DNA of 64,000 nt from Calliopum simillimum. Taxonomy: Eukaryota > Arthropoda > Insecta > Diptera > Lauxaniidae. Below are positions 1 through 10,739 of this stretch, one piece after another. A program made the translations under genes and the position numbers. The number at the start of each line of letters is the position of its first letter. Position 1 is the stretch's first letter. The notes under the pieces are model-generated. The model was given only the letters and a program-made list of their open reading frames with translations, was not told where the DNA came from and ran no database searches. The stretch is from NCBI GenBank assembly GCA_951812925.1, contig OX638370.1:41357948-41421947 (forward strand). The letters are read 5' to 3'.

Positions 1-217
1 CCTATATAAGCAAAAGTTTCAAAACTAAAAACGTTTATTGAGATGATCGAACTAAACTTTACTCAGACACTAAGGACTATAAATGAAGGCTCTGAGCAAA
101 AACTAGGTGGATTTGGACAAGAGGGCGTGGCACCTCCCATACAAGCAAAATCTTTAAAATACTGCAGTGTAGGGTATTAAATGTTTGGCGGGGCCAAAGG
201 TTACACTCTTACTAGTT
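1..217 (-). repeat. 142-bp-unit GC-box repeat, fragment cut by window edge
   Basis: Read on the minus strand this matches the left part of the repeats at 12782-13661 and 40712-42228. It has the start ACTAGTAAgRGTGTAA, the phrase TACCCTACACTGCAGTA, then GGGAGGTGCCACGCCCTC and the stretch about first-person 'tcagagc..gcatttatagt..cttagtgtctgagt'. It runs off the window at base 1, so its full length is unknown. It carries no coding capacity. Confidence 0.8.
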
Positions 218-429
218 ATTTTTACTTTTTTATCCTGACATGTACAATATATAGGATCAAAAAAAAAAAAGTTCGCTGTTAGCCCCCCATTTTGAAAGAC
301 TATCAGTTTTGATTTTTTTGTTTTGACCTCTAAATAATACGCTATTTAAATATTTCTTATTGCTCCGCAATTTGACGTCCGATCATCAAGTATAGTATAT
401 CGATGTGTGATATATTTCATTCATAGAAG

Positions 430-615
430 TCATTTATGTCAAATGTTTTTTTCGACTAGTTCTACTCAGTTTCTACCACCCTAAGGTGCCCGACACTTAT
501 AAAAAATCATAAGATTCATCTCTACAAAGTTTCCTCAAACTGTTGAAATTGAAGAAGTTATAGCGAATCTAAAACTTCAGTACAAAATATGAAAATTAGG
601 ATGTTAAAAAACGAA
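430..615 (+). repeat. Interspersed repeat, copy 1 of 2
   Basis: A block including TTTCTACCACCCTAAGGTGC and AAGTTTCCTCAAA..GTTGAAATTGAA recurs in the same orientation at 21045-21250 with moderate divergence. The class is unknown and it has no coding capacity. Confidence 0.65.
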
Positions 616-679
616 AATCGCCCCCTAAAACTATGCAAGATTCTTTTTTTATTTATTTGCATACCGAATGAAAAGTCAA

Positions 680-925
680 ATGTTAAAAAAAAAATATTGC
701 ATAGTTTTATTGTCCTACTGTAACCAAGTTTTTGGATAAAGGGCTCAAAAAGACTCGTAGAAACAACATAATATAATGGGTTGATATGTTTTAGAATGTT
801 AATATGAAATCAAGCAAGGAACAATTTTCTAGAACATTATATTTCGGTTTTATGGGTCTTTTTGACACCTTCATCCAAAAGCTTGTTTATAATGGGTTAA
901 AATATTCTACAAAAAAATTCTAAAA
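680..925. repeat. ATAATGGGTT repeat, inverted pair
   Basis: Two units face each other here. One reads ..AAGTTTTTGGAT..GGGCTCAAAAAGAC..ATATAATGGGTT; the other is the reverse complement of the same phrase and ends TTATAATGGGTTAAAATATTC. The same unit occurs as a direct pair at 8344-8545. The units look like very small inverted-repeat elements with AACCCATTATA ends. Confidence 0.55.
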
Positions 926-3034
926 AAAAATTTAAGTTAACTGAAAAAAAAAAAAAATACCGTAATAATGGTGACGACCCTGTATGGTAGCGCACGCGCA
1001 CCGATGACTTATGATAAACACAACATTATACAACTTCAAAAACTCATAACTTTATAAAACATACCACAATTTTGAGCCCGGAAAATTATTGTAATGATAT
1101 TTACTTATAAATAAAAATATTTCGAAAGAAAATACAAAGGGTGCACCAAGCCCCAAAATGGCTTTGAAAAAGAAAAAAGGTTTTTTTCCACCAAAAATAC
1201 ATTTTTCTTGCTTTTTTATTTTTTTTGTTCAAAAGGTGATACGTTTCTACAGTAACACTGAAAATTTCATCAAAGGTTGGATCGAACTTTCTATGGCGGC
1301 CATTTTGGAAATTTTCGGAAGTGCGGAAAATTATTTCACCAGAGTTTAATGTATGTCAAATACTAACTTTTCACCGATTTTCATAAAAATCGCAGATGTC
1401 TAATCAAATCTTGATCGGTTACGCAAAAAAAGACTCATTTTTATGTTCAATGAACATTGTTCATATGCATTCGATAAAAGTTTGTACACATTATTCCATT
1501 GAACATGAGACCTTATAGCTTCAGAAATTTAGCATTGCTTTGCTTAATTACCGACCAATATTTTTTCTGAACATATGAACTTTATGTTCACAAATGTGAT
1601 TGTCGTAGCAAATTATTGGCGGAAGTGTAAACTATTGTTTGACCATTTTTTTTTTTCGTGCACATTTTTGAATATTTTTTTTTTCTGAAAGCATTAATCG
1701 TTTAAACCTGTTATCCCTAAGTTATTTCATACCTTTTTTTCTTTTTCTTGCATGTTCCCCAGTTTAAAGGTTGCTTTTGCAACCACTTCTAAGCTGATAT
1801 GTCTAAATGTCAGTCGAAAGTTTTTCACAGTCATGTGACAATGGGAAATAAAAAATTATAACTAATGCCAAACCATCGCACGTCCAAGCCAAACTTAAGC
1901 TGCTTAACTGATTCCCAACGGCTCTGGTTTAATAACATCAAATTTCATTTCATCGTTCAATTTTTCGTAGTGATGTTTGGGATTTTCTTTCGTTTATTTT
2001 ATTTGTTTGTTCTTGCATGCTCCACACAATTGTCAGCTGAGGTTTGTAGAATTGTTGGCTGAATTTCAACTCATGTGCAGAGTTAAGAAAATTATTAGTA
2101 ACATTATGGTCAACACATGAGAAGAAGCTGATAAAATTAGATGGAAAAGCTAAATGTCAAAGTGCATTCTCTTGGAACATTTCAAAGTAGTAAAAGCATT
2201 CATTTGTTTCTTTTTAAGCTAAAAATTACCATAGAGTTTCTCTCTACTGACTTTTTCTTTGTATACAAATATTTTTCTTTGGGATCAGACTTGTGTCAAT
2301 TTCATTTAGACATGGGTATGAATCCTTCCCATTTTATGCGGCTGCCTAAATTCTTATTCGTCTAACATAGTTATTTCTAGTGTTTTTTTTTTACTTTTGG
2401 GGTTACAAGTGCTTTTCGCCACTTGGATTTTTATGACTGAAGTCGCTTAGTTTGTGTGCGTGCCACAAAAAACACGCAAACAAGTTAGTGCTATTGTAAA
2501 TATGAGTTTGATTGTGTGGTCTTTGCACACACGTACATATATGTATGTGAGTATGTATAAAGTGCTAGATTGTTGACAATTCTGTCAATTTTCCATTTTC
2601 TTTTAACGATCAAGATGTTACGCCGTTCTGGGGAATTAAATGCAAAATGGATTAAACTCAATCAGCGCTTTATTCACTAGGCTTTAACGTAAACAATAAA
2701 TGTGTGTTGTTTGTGTGTGTCGAGTACCAATTTATTCATTTACATATATGTGACATAATGTAAATTTGCCATTGGCACTATTGCTTTACACAAAAAAACC
2801 CTTTTTCTCATGACCAACGTGTGATTTATTTATGTATAAGTTTACTCGTATACTGGGAGTTTTAATGAGCCAACAAATGAATTTTTTATTTGTAATTTTT
2901 ATTGCAGTTTATCTGACAGTAGCTGGTTAAATTAAATTCGTTATTTTGTTGGTTAACCTTTATTTTAATTATGTATGAGCATATGAAGTACTTAATAAAA
3001 AGAACTGCTAAAATTAAATATCACTCATACGACG

Positions 3035-3628
3035 CACATGGTTTTTTTTTTTTTTTGGCAAAAAAGTGTACACAAAAATAGTTCACTAAAAGAATATATT
3101 TTCTTTAAAAAAATCAAACGCGAAATTAAAGGTTATACATTGACCTATCTGAAATGATGCCCGCTTTTTCCAGCATCTGATCCACAAAATAGTGACTCGG
3201 GTTGAAATCTCCTGAATTTTTAAAAAATCAATTTTTTAGCTTAAAAATGTTAGTCGCATTAAACGCAGGAGTGATATACGAATAAAATTATATGCATTCA
3301 ATCAAACCAAGTAAAATGAAATAAACTCAAAGTGAAAATGGGCGATGCCGCGCCTAAAAACCAAATTCGTCATATCTTCGAAACTATTAGACGCACATAC
3401 TTAGATAAGATTCGGTATATTTGTAACAGGCACATAATGAAATAACATCCACTGAAAAAGTGGGCGGTACCACACCCTCAAAATAAAAAACTTATCATAT
3501 TTTCGAAACTATTTGAGCCATAGGGATGAGTTTCGGTATATATGTATATGAAGAGTAGTGAGTCAATTAACATTTGCTGAAAAAAAGGCCGGTACCACAC
3601 ACAAAAATGAACATATCCTTATGAATTG
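3035..3628 (+). repeat. GC-box fold-back repeat, left arm (older copy)
   Basis: This matches the left arm of the palindromic element at 22659-23850, from the terminal CAC..ATGGTTTTTTTT through GGTTATACATTGA and the GCATTAAACGCAGGAGTGATATA block to three GC boxes at about 3340, 3462 and 3587. Spacing of the boxes is about 122 bp. The arm is interrupted after ATTG at 3628 by a transposon and resumes for about 40 bp at 7680. The far arm of this copy is missing, so it is an older, truncated copy. Confidence 0.8.
3625..3628. other. Target-site duplication ATTG, left copy
   Basis: ATTG here and ATTG at 7680-7683 flank the inverted termini of the 4 kb transposon. The uninterrupted relative at about 23221-23290 has a single ATTG at the matching place. 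Confidence 0.85.
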
Positions 3629-4002
3629 CGTCGGCTGAGGGTGAAAAGGTCCTAAGTCCATTTTTTCAAATTGTTCAGGAGAGACAAAAAATATTCTAAA
3701 TAGTATTCCTGTTAAAATTTTTCAAAACTGTATAATACAATGTCTTGTTATTGTTGTAACTGATCAACCAAATACAATTTTAAATTGAAGTACTCATGTT
3801 ATGCTTGTTTATGCCAATTTTATGGACTTAGATCTTTTTCTACAACCAGTTTTTTTGTTTTTTTGGACTTAGCGCTTTTTATTTTGTTTGAGAATTTTTT
3901 TACCTTTTCTTGGACAGAAATAAATAAACATAATTTGCATTTAATGCCCATAGGAACTTTTATTTTCATGTTGTATTTCACATTTTAACATTTTTTTTTT
4001 TC

Positions 4003-5310
4003 TAAAGGGTGTTTTTTTTGGAGGTTTGTTTTTCGAATAGAGATAAAACTGGCATTTTGTGGTCAAATCTGGCAACTCTTATGTCATTTATGTTCAGTTT
4101 GGTTTGCCATTTCATCATGAACAGGTTGACAAAAGAACAACGCTTGCAAATTGTGCAAATTTATTTCGAAAATAATGGTTCAGTTCGCGAAGTTTACCGC
4201 AAGCTCCGTCCATTTTATGGTCGACATAATCGTCCATCAGAGCAATTAATTCGGTTAACCATGGATCGTTTTCGCACTACGTTTACTCTATGTGATAATA
4301 CGCATCCGCAGAGACGTCGAACAGTGCGCACCGAAGAAGCAATTGCCGCTGTAGAGCAAAATGTTGAAGAGGACCCGAATGAATCGATTCGCCACCGTGC
4401 ACAGCAATTGGAGCTTTGTCCATCAACTTTATGGAAGATTTTGCGCAAAGATCTTGGCTTGCGACCTTACAAGATCCAGCTTGTGCAAGAATTAAAGCCG
4501 CGAGACCATGCAATGCGTCGTGATTTTGGTGTATGGGCCGAAAATGAGATTGATCTCGATGCTGATTTTCATCGCAAAATTTTGTTCAGTGATGAGGCTC
4601 ATTTTTGGTTGAATGGCTACGTCAACAAGCAAAATTGCCGCATTTGGAGTGAAGAGAATCCACATGAGACCCTTGAGACGCCATTACATCCACAAAAACT
4701 GACTGTTTGGTGTGCTCTATGGGCTGGTGGAGTCATTGGGCCATACTTCTTCCGAAATAATGCTGGAAAGTCAGTTACCGTTAATGGAGACCGGTATAGA
4801 GCCATGATAACCGACTATTTTGTTCCCGAATTGGATGGCATGAATGTGGATGAGTTGTGGTTCCAACAAGACGGCGCTACATGCCACACAGCGCACGTCA
4901 CAATCGATTTATTGAAGGAAACATTCGATGAGCGCAAAATTTCGCGGAATGGACCTGTCAATTGGCCACCAAGATCGTGTGATTTGACACCATTGAATTA
5001 TTTTCTTTGGGGATATGTGAAGTCGCTCGTCTACGCCAACAAACCAGAAACGTTAGGGGACTTGGAAGCCAACATTCGTGGCGTTATTGCCGACATACGG
5101 CCCCATATGCTCGAAAAAGTGGTTGAAAATTGGACCTGTAGAATTGGCTTTATTCGAGCCAGCCGCGGCGGCCACATGCCCGAAATCATATTTAAACATT
5201 AATGGCATAAAATTATGCTTCCAATAAAGCCAAATTGATGGACATTAAAACGATTTTCTTGTGTTTTATTTCAATTCGAAGTTCTATTCCTCTAAAAAAA
5301 ACACCCTTTA
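4003..5310 (+). mobile_element. DD41D (rosa-like) mariner element, copy 1, with TA duplication
   Basis: The element proper is 4005-5308 (1304 bp), flanked by TA at 4003-4004 and 5309-5310. Both termini read AAGGGTGTTTTTTTT.GAGG inward, and weaker inverted similarity continues for about 48 bp to ATAAAAC. It is nested in the 3' region of the DUF7869-like transposon. It is about 98-99% identical by eye to the copy at 56547-57849. The transposase frame is open from end to end. Confidence 0.93.
4117..5202 (+). CDS. DD41D mariner transposase, full-length but third catalytic Asp is Asn
   Basis: A cut-and-paste transposase of the Tc1/mariner superfamily, 361 residues from the methionine of MNRLTKEQRL. 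Upstream in-frame methionines exist at 4081 and 4090, but this one starts the conserved helix-turn-helix region (about residues 1-110). The catalytic core shows D159 in FSDEAHF and D252 in FQQDGATCHTA. The third acidic position is N294 in TPLNYFLWG, 41 residues after D252, where the sister copy at 56659 has Asp. The 41-residue spacing matches the DD41D rosa group known from tephritids. Asn at a metal-binding position should block catalysis, though the protein could still bind termini. No introns or stops. It lies convergent to, and inside the same transposon as, the DUF7869-like gene. Confidence 0.92.
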   Translation: MNRLTKEQRLQIVQIYFENNGSVREVYRKLRPFYGRHNRPSEQLIRLTMDRFRTTFTLCDNTHPQRRRTVRTEEAIAAVEQNVEEDPNESIRHRAQQLELCPSTLWKILRKDLGLRPYKIQLVQELKPRDHAMRRDFGVWAENEIDLDADFHRKILFSDEAHFWLNGYVNKQNCRIWSEENPHETLETPLHPQKLTVWCALWAGGVIGPYFFRNNAGKSVTVNGDRYRAMITDYFVPELDGMNVDELWFQQDGATCHTAHVTIDLLKETFDERKISRNGPVNWPPRSCDLTPLNYFLWGYVKSLVYANKPETLGDLEANIRGVIADIRPHMLEKVVENWTCRIGFIRASRGGHMPEIIFKH

Positions 5311-5465
5311 TAATAAAGCAAAAAAAATTTACTAGAATAAAAATCATTTCGTTGCTGTTAACTTTTTACCACTAAATAAAAAATAATTCATCAAAAAAAT
5401 AAAAATCACATTCGTGTTACTTTTATCAAAATCTTAAGAACTAATCATTATTATTAAAATCAAAA

Positions 5466-7349
5466 TCAGTCATGACGTAACTCATCATAAAATTGATGGT
5501 AATCTCTTGGCAATGTTGATTTTAAAGCTTGCAAATCTTCATACTTCCGTTTTGAGATCGGTCTTTTTTCATTGTAAAGCTGATCCAGGTTAGACCACTT
5601 TACTGGGGTGACATGCATATTTTTGCGCTGAGGAAGAATGTTCCATGCATTTGGAAATCTTAATTTATAAAATATTTCTCCGTCCGGAGTATACTTCAGT
5701 GCACGAATGTCCGTCACTTTCGAATCACCTGTATCACGACCAGGACGTATGGTTTTAAAAAATGATACTTTTTTAAAAGATTTAAAAAATGTATGATCTA
5801 TATAGACAACATCATACGGTTCTGGCTTCTTCCGCGCATCCTTACACAAACCAATATAATCGGCTGGTACATAAATGTTTTTATTTTTTAATGCTCGTTC
5901 AATTACGGAATGAACGCTATCCGCTTCCATCTGCGTATGTCCTATTTCAAGTATTTTTTGCTCAATATGAATTTTATTATTAATTGCTGTATTGAGCAAA
6001 GCGTTAGCCATAGTACTATTCCGGTTTTGGTAAGTACACCCGTCAGTGTAAAAAATAATTTTAACAGGGTTGGTTCTGTTTTCCAAATTGGCTAAAATCT
6101 TTTTTTCAATAAAATAAATCCATATACTTGCGAATTCATCAGCTGTTAATCCGCCTTCCACCTCGTGCCATAAAAAGCAGTACGCTTTATGATTTTTCAA
6201 ATTGTAAAATACTAAGTTATGCACTTGCAACTTAGTGCGGTAATAAAACGAGCTGACGTTCGATTTCGGTGCCATCAACACAGCTTGAAGATCAACCGTA
6301 AATACGAATTCCTCTTCATTTTTGTCTTTTGTTTTTTCTTCTCTCGCTTCTTTTTTCTTTTCCTGATGGAGCGAGTAATCTGCCTCTGAAACATTTTCAA
6401 CAAGATAGCGCGCGCAAATATCGCACTGATCTTTTCTCGGAGCATACAATGATAGATTTTTTTTTTCAAAAATTTCATTAAAAACTGTCATAGAAAGAGG
6501 TTGTTTTTCACGTTCAGCACACCAATTATTTGCATAAAAATCGTAAAGCCTTGCTTTAGAATGCCATTCTGCTAATAGATATTTTTTTGTGGTTGTAGCT
6601 CGACAGTAATGAGATTCTGTGGCTGGAAGACTATCGAAAAATAAAGTTAGCTCATGCTTCTGTGCACTTTGTGTAGATTTTTCTTGTGGGTGTTGATGCG
6701 AATCAGCTGTAGAGTGAGGCGTGTCCAACCATTTCGTCACAGATTTTCCGCTAATATCCAATATGTTGAGAAAAAGAGTGCGACATACACGCAACATACT
6801 AGAATTTACTTTAAGATGGTATTGCAACGTTTGACTCCTCTTAGATACGTTCTCTATGCGACGATTACGTGGCCTCTTAGGTTGAATGCATACTATCAAT
6901 GTTTTGACATAGACTTTTTTTTGTGGCCAAGACATTTGCCAAAATTTACTGAATATTTGTTGCCTATCTGATTCCGACAGTTGTCCGCATTTCATGATTG
7001 AAGCATTACCTTTGTCCACACAATTACATCGATTTTTGAGAGTTCTAGCATTTTTCAGGTTATTGTACTGCCATACGTCACCTACCTTTTTTTTGCCAAG
7101 GTATTTCTTACCACTCTGGCGAAGGATTTTATTTTTTTCAGAAAACGACGAACTGTACTTTGTTTTAGGTTTTCGTGTACGTTTCTTACTTTTGGTTGGA
7201 AGCTCAAAGGAATCGTCTGAACTGCTGTTGAATCCATAAGGCACTAAACCTATAACACCATCGTCTTCTTCATTACCGAACTCAGTGTTCAGTTGGTTAT
7301 TATTATTTTCGTCAGCAGACATTAAGTATCCTAATACGTATAATGACAA
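5466..7349 (-). CDS. Putative DDE transposase-like protein (DUF7869-like), 627 aa
   Basis: An intact 627-residue frame on the minus strand. The fold and motifs suggest an RNase H-like nuclease. Candidate acidic residues are D353 in FVFTVDLQAV, D436 in IIFYTDGCTYQNRN and E475/D477 in GHTQMEADSVHS. A Cys pair at C309/C312 (QCDIC) and an earlier Cys cluster at about 108-121 could bind zinc. The N-terminus (about 1-95) is acidic then Lys/Arg-rich, as in DNA-binding tails. A second Met at residue 10 could be the true start. From memory it resembles arthropod proteins labelled DUF7869; no search was run. It sits between matched inverted termini with a target duplication, so it is probably the transposase of that element. 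Its 3' flank is interrupted by a mariner insertion downstream of the stop, so the protein itself is unbroken. Confidence 0.8.
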   Translation of the reverse strand: MSLYVLGYLMSADENNNNQLNTEFGNEEDDGVIGLVPYGFNSSSDDSFELPTKSKKRTRKPKTKYSSSFSEKNKILRQSGKKYLGKKKVGDVWQYNNLKNARTLKNRCNCVDKGNASIMKCGQLSESDRQQIFSKFWQMSWPQKKVYVKTLIVCIQPKRPRNRRIENVSKRSQTLQYHLKVNSSMLRVCRTLFLNILDISGKSVTKWLDTPHSTADSHQHPQEKSTQSAQKHELTLFFDSLPATESHYCRATTTKKYLLAEWHSKARLYDFYANNWCAEREKQPLSMTVFNEIFEKKNLSLYAPRKDQCDICARYLVENVSEADYSLHQEKKKEAREEKTKDKNEEEFVFTVDLQAVLMAPKSNVSSFYYRTKLQVHNLVFYNLKNHKAYCFLWHEVEGGLTADEFASIWIYFIEKKILANLENRTNPVKIIFYTDGCTYQNRNSTMANALLNTAINNKIHIEQKILEIGHTQMEADSVHSVIERALKNKNIYVPADYIGLCKDARKKPEPYDVVYIDHTFFKSFKKVSFFKTIRPGRDTGDSKVTDIRALKYTPDGEIFYKLRFPNAWNILPQRKNMHVTPVKWSNLDQLYNEKRPISKRKYEDLQALKSTLPRDYHQFYDELRHD

Positions 7350-7679
7350 TAATAAATAATAATACCTTTAATATTAACATAAAATAATGATATATTTACC
7401 TTCAACATGTGACTAAATTAAACCAATAAACATGCAACCTCTTATTTTATTTTCTGCCACTTATGAAACTTTTTTGTTAATATTGAAATGAAACAGCACG
7501 CTTTTTGACAACTATGGACTTATGACTTCTGCTTACCAACACTGTTCAACCTCAAAAAAAAAAAAATATGTCACTTTTTTTCTTTGTCAAAGATGTATTT
7601 TTTATTTATCTACCAAACTGCATCAAAATCTCATTTTTGAAAAAAAATGGACTTAGGACCTTTGAACCCTTAGCCGACG

Positions 7680-7722
7680 ATTGTCACTCTGTTCTATAGG
7701 GAACAAGTACATTCGTACACAC
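7680..7722 (+). repeat. ATTG duplication and resumed GC-box repeat flank
   Basis: ATTG at 7680-7683 is the right target duplication. The next 40 bp (TCACTCT..GGGAACAAGTACATTCG) continue the repeat that stopped at 3628, as judged by the uninterrupted relative at about 23221-23275 on the minus strand. Similarity then fades. Confidence 0.75.
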
Positions 7723-9777
7723 CTGTGGGCTAGACCGGTGCGTTTTAGACGAAAGTTTAAAATTCATCGCGCAACCGGCAGAATTGTAAAGTTTAACTAT
7801 CGACATGAAGATTGCCGCCACCCTAGCTCTGAGAGATGACGGGAAGGGGAGTCGATATATTTTTGAAGGTTTAAAAATGCATGCTCATATGTCTGAAGTG
7901 AATCAATTCTCAGCTTCGTAATAGGTCGAAATATGGAATCCAAGACATGGGTTCTTATGTATTTTTTCCTGTAAAACCGAATGGCATCATTAGTTTTCTG
8001 ATTAAACGTCCATTTTTGGCGTTTAGTGAACTTTTCAGCTCAAAAAAGTCGAAATTTTTCCAAATCTTCTGTTTGAGCACTCCACAATTGAACAGAAAAA
8101 ATCTCAGAAAAATTTGAAATGTATATTTTGTTAGAATTTTTCTTGAAAAATCTAGTGGTACTATTTTTTTTGCGCTTCGACATCATTTTCATCCATGAAA
8201 AACGTATTTTTGATTTTTATTATCAAAAAATATCTCGAAATCGGGCGTAAATATTTAGCCAACGACGGTTCCCAACGTTTGGACGCTTTTTTTTTTCGGT
8301 GCCCCCTAGTAAAATTTTTTTAGAATATTTTTGGAAATCTTTTTAACCCATTATAAACAAGTTTTTGAAAAATGGGTCAAAAAGACCCTTAAAACGGGAT
8401 ATAATGGGTTAAGATGTTCACATAACTTAATGTAGAATTAAGCATGGAACAATATTTTAGAACATTCTAACCCATTATAAACAGGTTTTTGGAAAAGGGG
8501 TCGAAAAGACCCTTAAAACGCGATATAATGGGTTAAGATGTTCTAAAATATTGTTTTCAAAACTTATTAAATACTGGGGAAACTAATTAAAAACTCGCGG
8601 AGTTCGATTTTGAATATAACTTTATTGCTTTATTGCAATGTCGCTTTCAAAAATTGAGCGAGAAGCGCTGCCCACACACGAATAGAAGTAGAAAAGAGAA
8701 AGGAAAAAAAAAAAACATAGAAAAAATTTACTAACTAGACTAACTGGGTGTTCATTGCTGGTGTCAACAAGGAGTAACACATCTCTAAATGGATTAATCT
8801 GTGCACCGATTTTTATATTTATCGAGACCAAGAAAGGTTATAAAAACTTTGTTCCTTATAGTCAAATCGAAATGGTCGAATTTCGGCCACAAGGCGAACT
8901 CTAGTATGGCTAAATCGGTCATATCAAACTAAAGACTATAGTATACGTATAATGTTATGGACCAGAAATACCAAATAACTCAAAAGTAGAGAAAATTACT
9001 AAGCTCTGTTTTTTGATTGTAAAAAATTCACTGTCAAAGCAAGCAAAAGGAAATGAAAATTTATATCCCGTTACATATTCTAAAACTATGCAGCAAGCAT
9101 TGTCACTTTCATACATCGCGACATGTTTTGCCTAAAACGCGTATATCTCCACATTTTTATTCTACTGCCACAAGCACGGTTGGTATTTCCGGTTTACAAA
9201 GATAATTTTAAAATAATTTTTTTACATTTTTTTGTTGTTCTTGTACTCGTATGTATTCAGATTTTGGCCCCTTTTATGTGCGTAACGCTGTGACCGGATA
9301 TTTTTTACTTCATCACCAGCAGCACTAACACACGCAGTGATGATGTTGATGACGACGACTACGTTGTTTCCGTTAAAAAATAAAAAAATAAAAAAAATAA
9401 AGGAAGAGTGTCACAAATTTTATGAACGAGTTAAGATTAATTTTATTACACATTTTACAGTGTGACACACACTGTGACGGTGGCAGTGCTTATACTACGT
9501 GTGTATAGTAGACTGGTTAATGTTTCCATAAAATAAAAGAAAAAATTTAGTTAGCAACAATATAAGCACTTCAATATATATTTTTCTTCAATCTTCGAAA
9601 ACCTCTAAAATTGGTTATTGGTTAAAACCAGTATAATGTATTCATGCTTTTGTGAATATATGTACTTAGTAACGGATGATCCAACAAGAGCTTCCTACTT
9701 TGTTTTCTAAATAAAATACATAAAATCAATTTATTGATGCAATTCTTTATTTGGAATGATGGTTCGGTTTCTACAAC
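7723..9777. other. AT-rich stretch without a recognised gene
   Basis: No supported coding region. It holds the direct pair of ATAATGGGTT repeats (8344-8545) and short CAG/GAT-rich patches near 9310-9365. Nothing else could be identified. Confidence 0.6.
8344..8545 (+). repeat. AACCCATTATA mini-palindrome repeat, direct pair
   Basis: Two units of about 70 bp begin AACCCATTATAAACA and end ATATAATGGGTTAAGATGTTC (starts at about 8344 and 8469, 125 bp apart). Each unit's ends are inverted repeats of about 11 bp, and the middle contains GGGTC..AAAAAGACCC, a second small dyad. An inverted pair of related units lies at 680-925. Confidence 0.7.
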
Positions 9778-10739
9778 TCAATGTTTAAAAACTATTTCGT
9801 TCAAATGTTGCCTACAACTAGCTCTGAAATGGTTCATTATGTGGGTCCAATTTTCGACAACTCGTTCGAGCATATTGACCGGTATTCCATGAATAAAACG
9901 AGTTATGTTGGTTTCCAAAAAGTCAATAGTTTTGGGTTTGTCGACATAAACAAGTGATTTAACATATCCCCAAAGAAAGTAACCCAATGGAGTCAAGTCA
10001 AGATCATGATCTTGTTGGCCAATTAACATTAGAATTTCTTGAAATGATGTTTTCATCGAACGTTTCCTTCAATAAAGCGATTCTTTTTCCAGCTGTATTT
10101 CATGTTGCGCCATCTTGTTGAAACCAGAGGACAGCTACACTAATATCCTGAATTTTTGGCAACAAAAACATTTTTGAAGAAATACGGTCCGATGATGCCT
10201 CCTGCCTATACACCAAACCAAACAGTACATTTATCGGGATACATTGGAAGTTGGATTAATTCTGGTTGTTCATCGGCCCAAATACTGCAATTTTGCTTGT
10301 TAACATAGACGTTCAACCATAAACAAGCTTCGTTGCTAAACACAATTTTCGATAAAATAATGGATTAATTTGAAGTTGTTGTAAGGCCCATAAATCGAAA
10401 TTAAAACGTGCACCAAGATCAGCCGGCTTCAATTTTATATTTTATAGGCCTTCAAGATCACGTATCAAGATACGCCACAATGATCCTTAAGAGATTACCA
10501 AAGCCTGAGATCGGCGGCGAATGGTTTGTTCACGGTTTTTACGAACACTCTCTGCTACTGCAGCAATATTCTCTAAATTACGGGCACTCTGGTTGAATAA
10601 TGAATGTCCAATAGTGTAAAATTGCTTCGAAATCTGGTGATGGTGTTACGAATAGTGCGCTCAGCTGAACGCTCTTAAGGATGAGTAAGTAGTAAGTTTC
10701 CACATTTAATAAACGTTGTTCAGGAATAAGTCTATTCAT
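9778..10739 (-). pseudogene. Decayed DD41D-type mariner transposase
   Basis: On the minus strand the N-terminus MNRLIPEQRL (10739 downward), the middle LNVYVNKQNCSIWADEQPE, GGIIGPYFF and WFQQDGAT, and the C-terminus YFLWGYVKSLVY..ENWT..FKH align in order with the intact transposase at 4117-5202. The remnant spans 962 bp against 1086, so pieces are deleted. It has several stops and frame breaks. The first catalytic Asp reads Asn (FSNEA) and the third reads Gly (TPLGYFLWG). It is much more diverged than the two other copies, so it comes from an older wave or a sister subfamily. No inverted termini could be confirmed. Confidence 0.88.

Larger units (their letters stand above)
218..3034. other. 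AT-rich stretch without a recognised gene
   Basis: Only short open frames occur, none with recognisable similarity. Parts belong to interspersed repeats: about 430-615 matches 21045-21250 in the same orientation, and about 680-925 carries the ATAATGGGTT repeat also seen at 8310-8575. From about 1700 to 3034 the sequence has the mixed AT-rich composition of ordinary fly intergenic or intronic DNA. No promoter or splice structure could be supported. Confidence 0.6.
3629..7679 (-). mobile_element. 4.05 kb TIR DNA transposon with DUF7869-like gene, nested mariner inside
   Basis: The left end begins CGTCGGCTGAGGG..AAGGTCCTAAGTCCATTTTTT. The reverse complement of the right end is CGTCGGCTAAGGG..AAGGTCCTAAGTCCATTTTTT, so the inverted termini are about 41 bp with three mismatches. 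A 4-bp ATTG duplication flanks them. The only long gene is the minus-strand DDE-like protein at 5466-7349. Removing the nested mariner (4005-5308 plus its TA duplication) leaves about 2745 bp. TGGACTTA occurs inside both termini and at 3833, 3864 and 7515, as subterminal transposase-binding repeats often do. A 4-bp duplication fits Sola-type elements, but that superfamily assignment is inference. Confidence 0.85.

Noticed and set aside
4009..4116. Extending the mariner transposase upstream to the terminal repeat
   Set aside because: The upstream in-frame codons start at GTG within the inverted terminus. Conservation in the decayed relative begins at MNRL, so 4117 was chosen.
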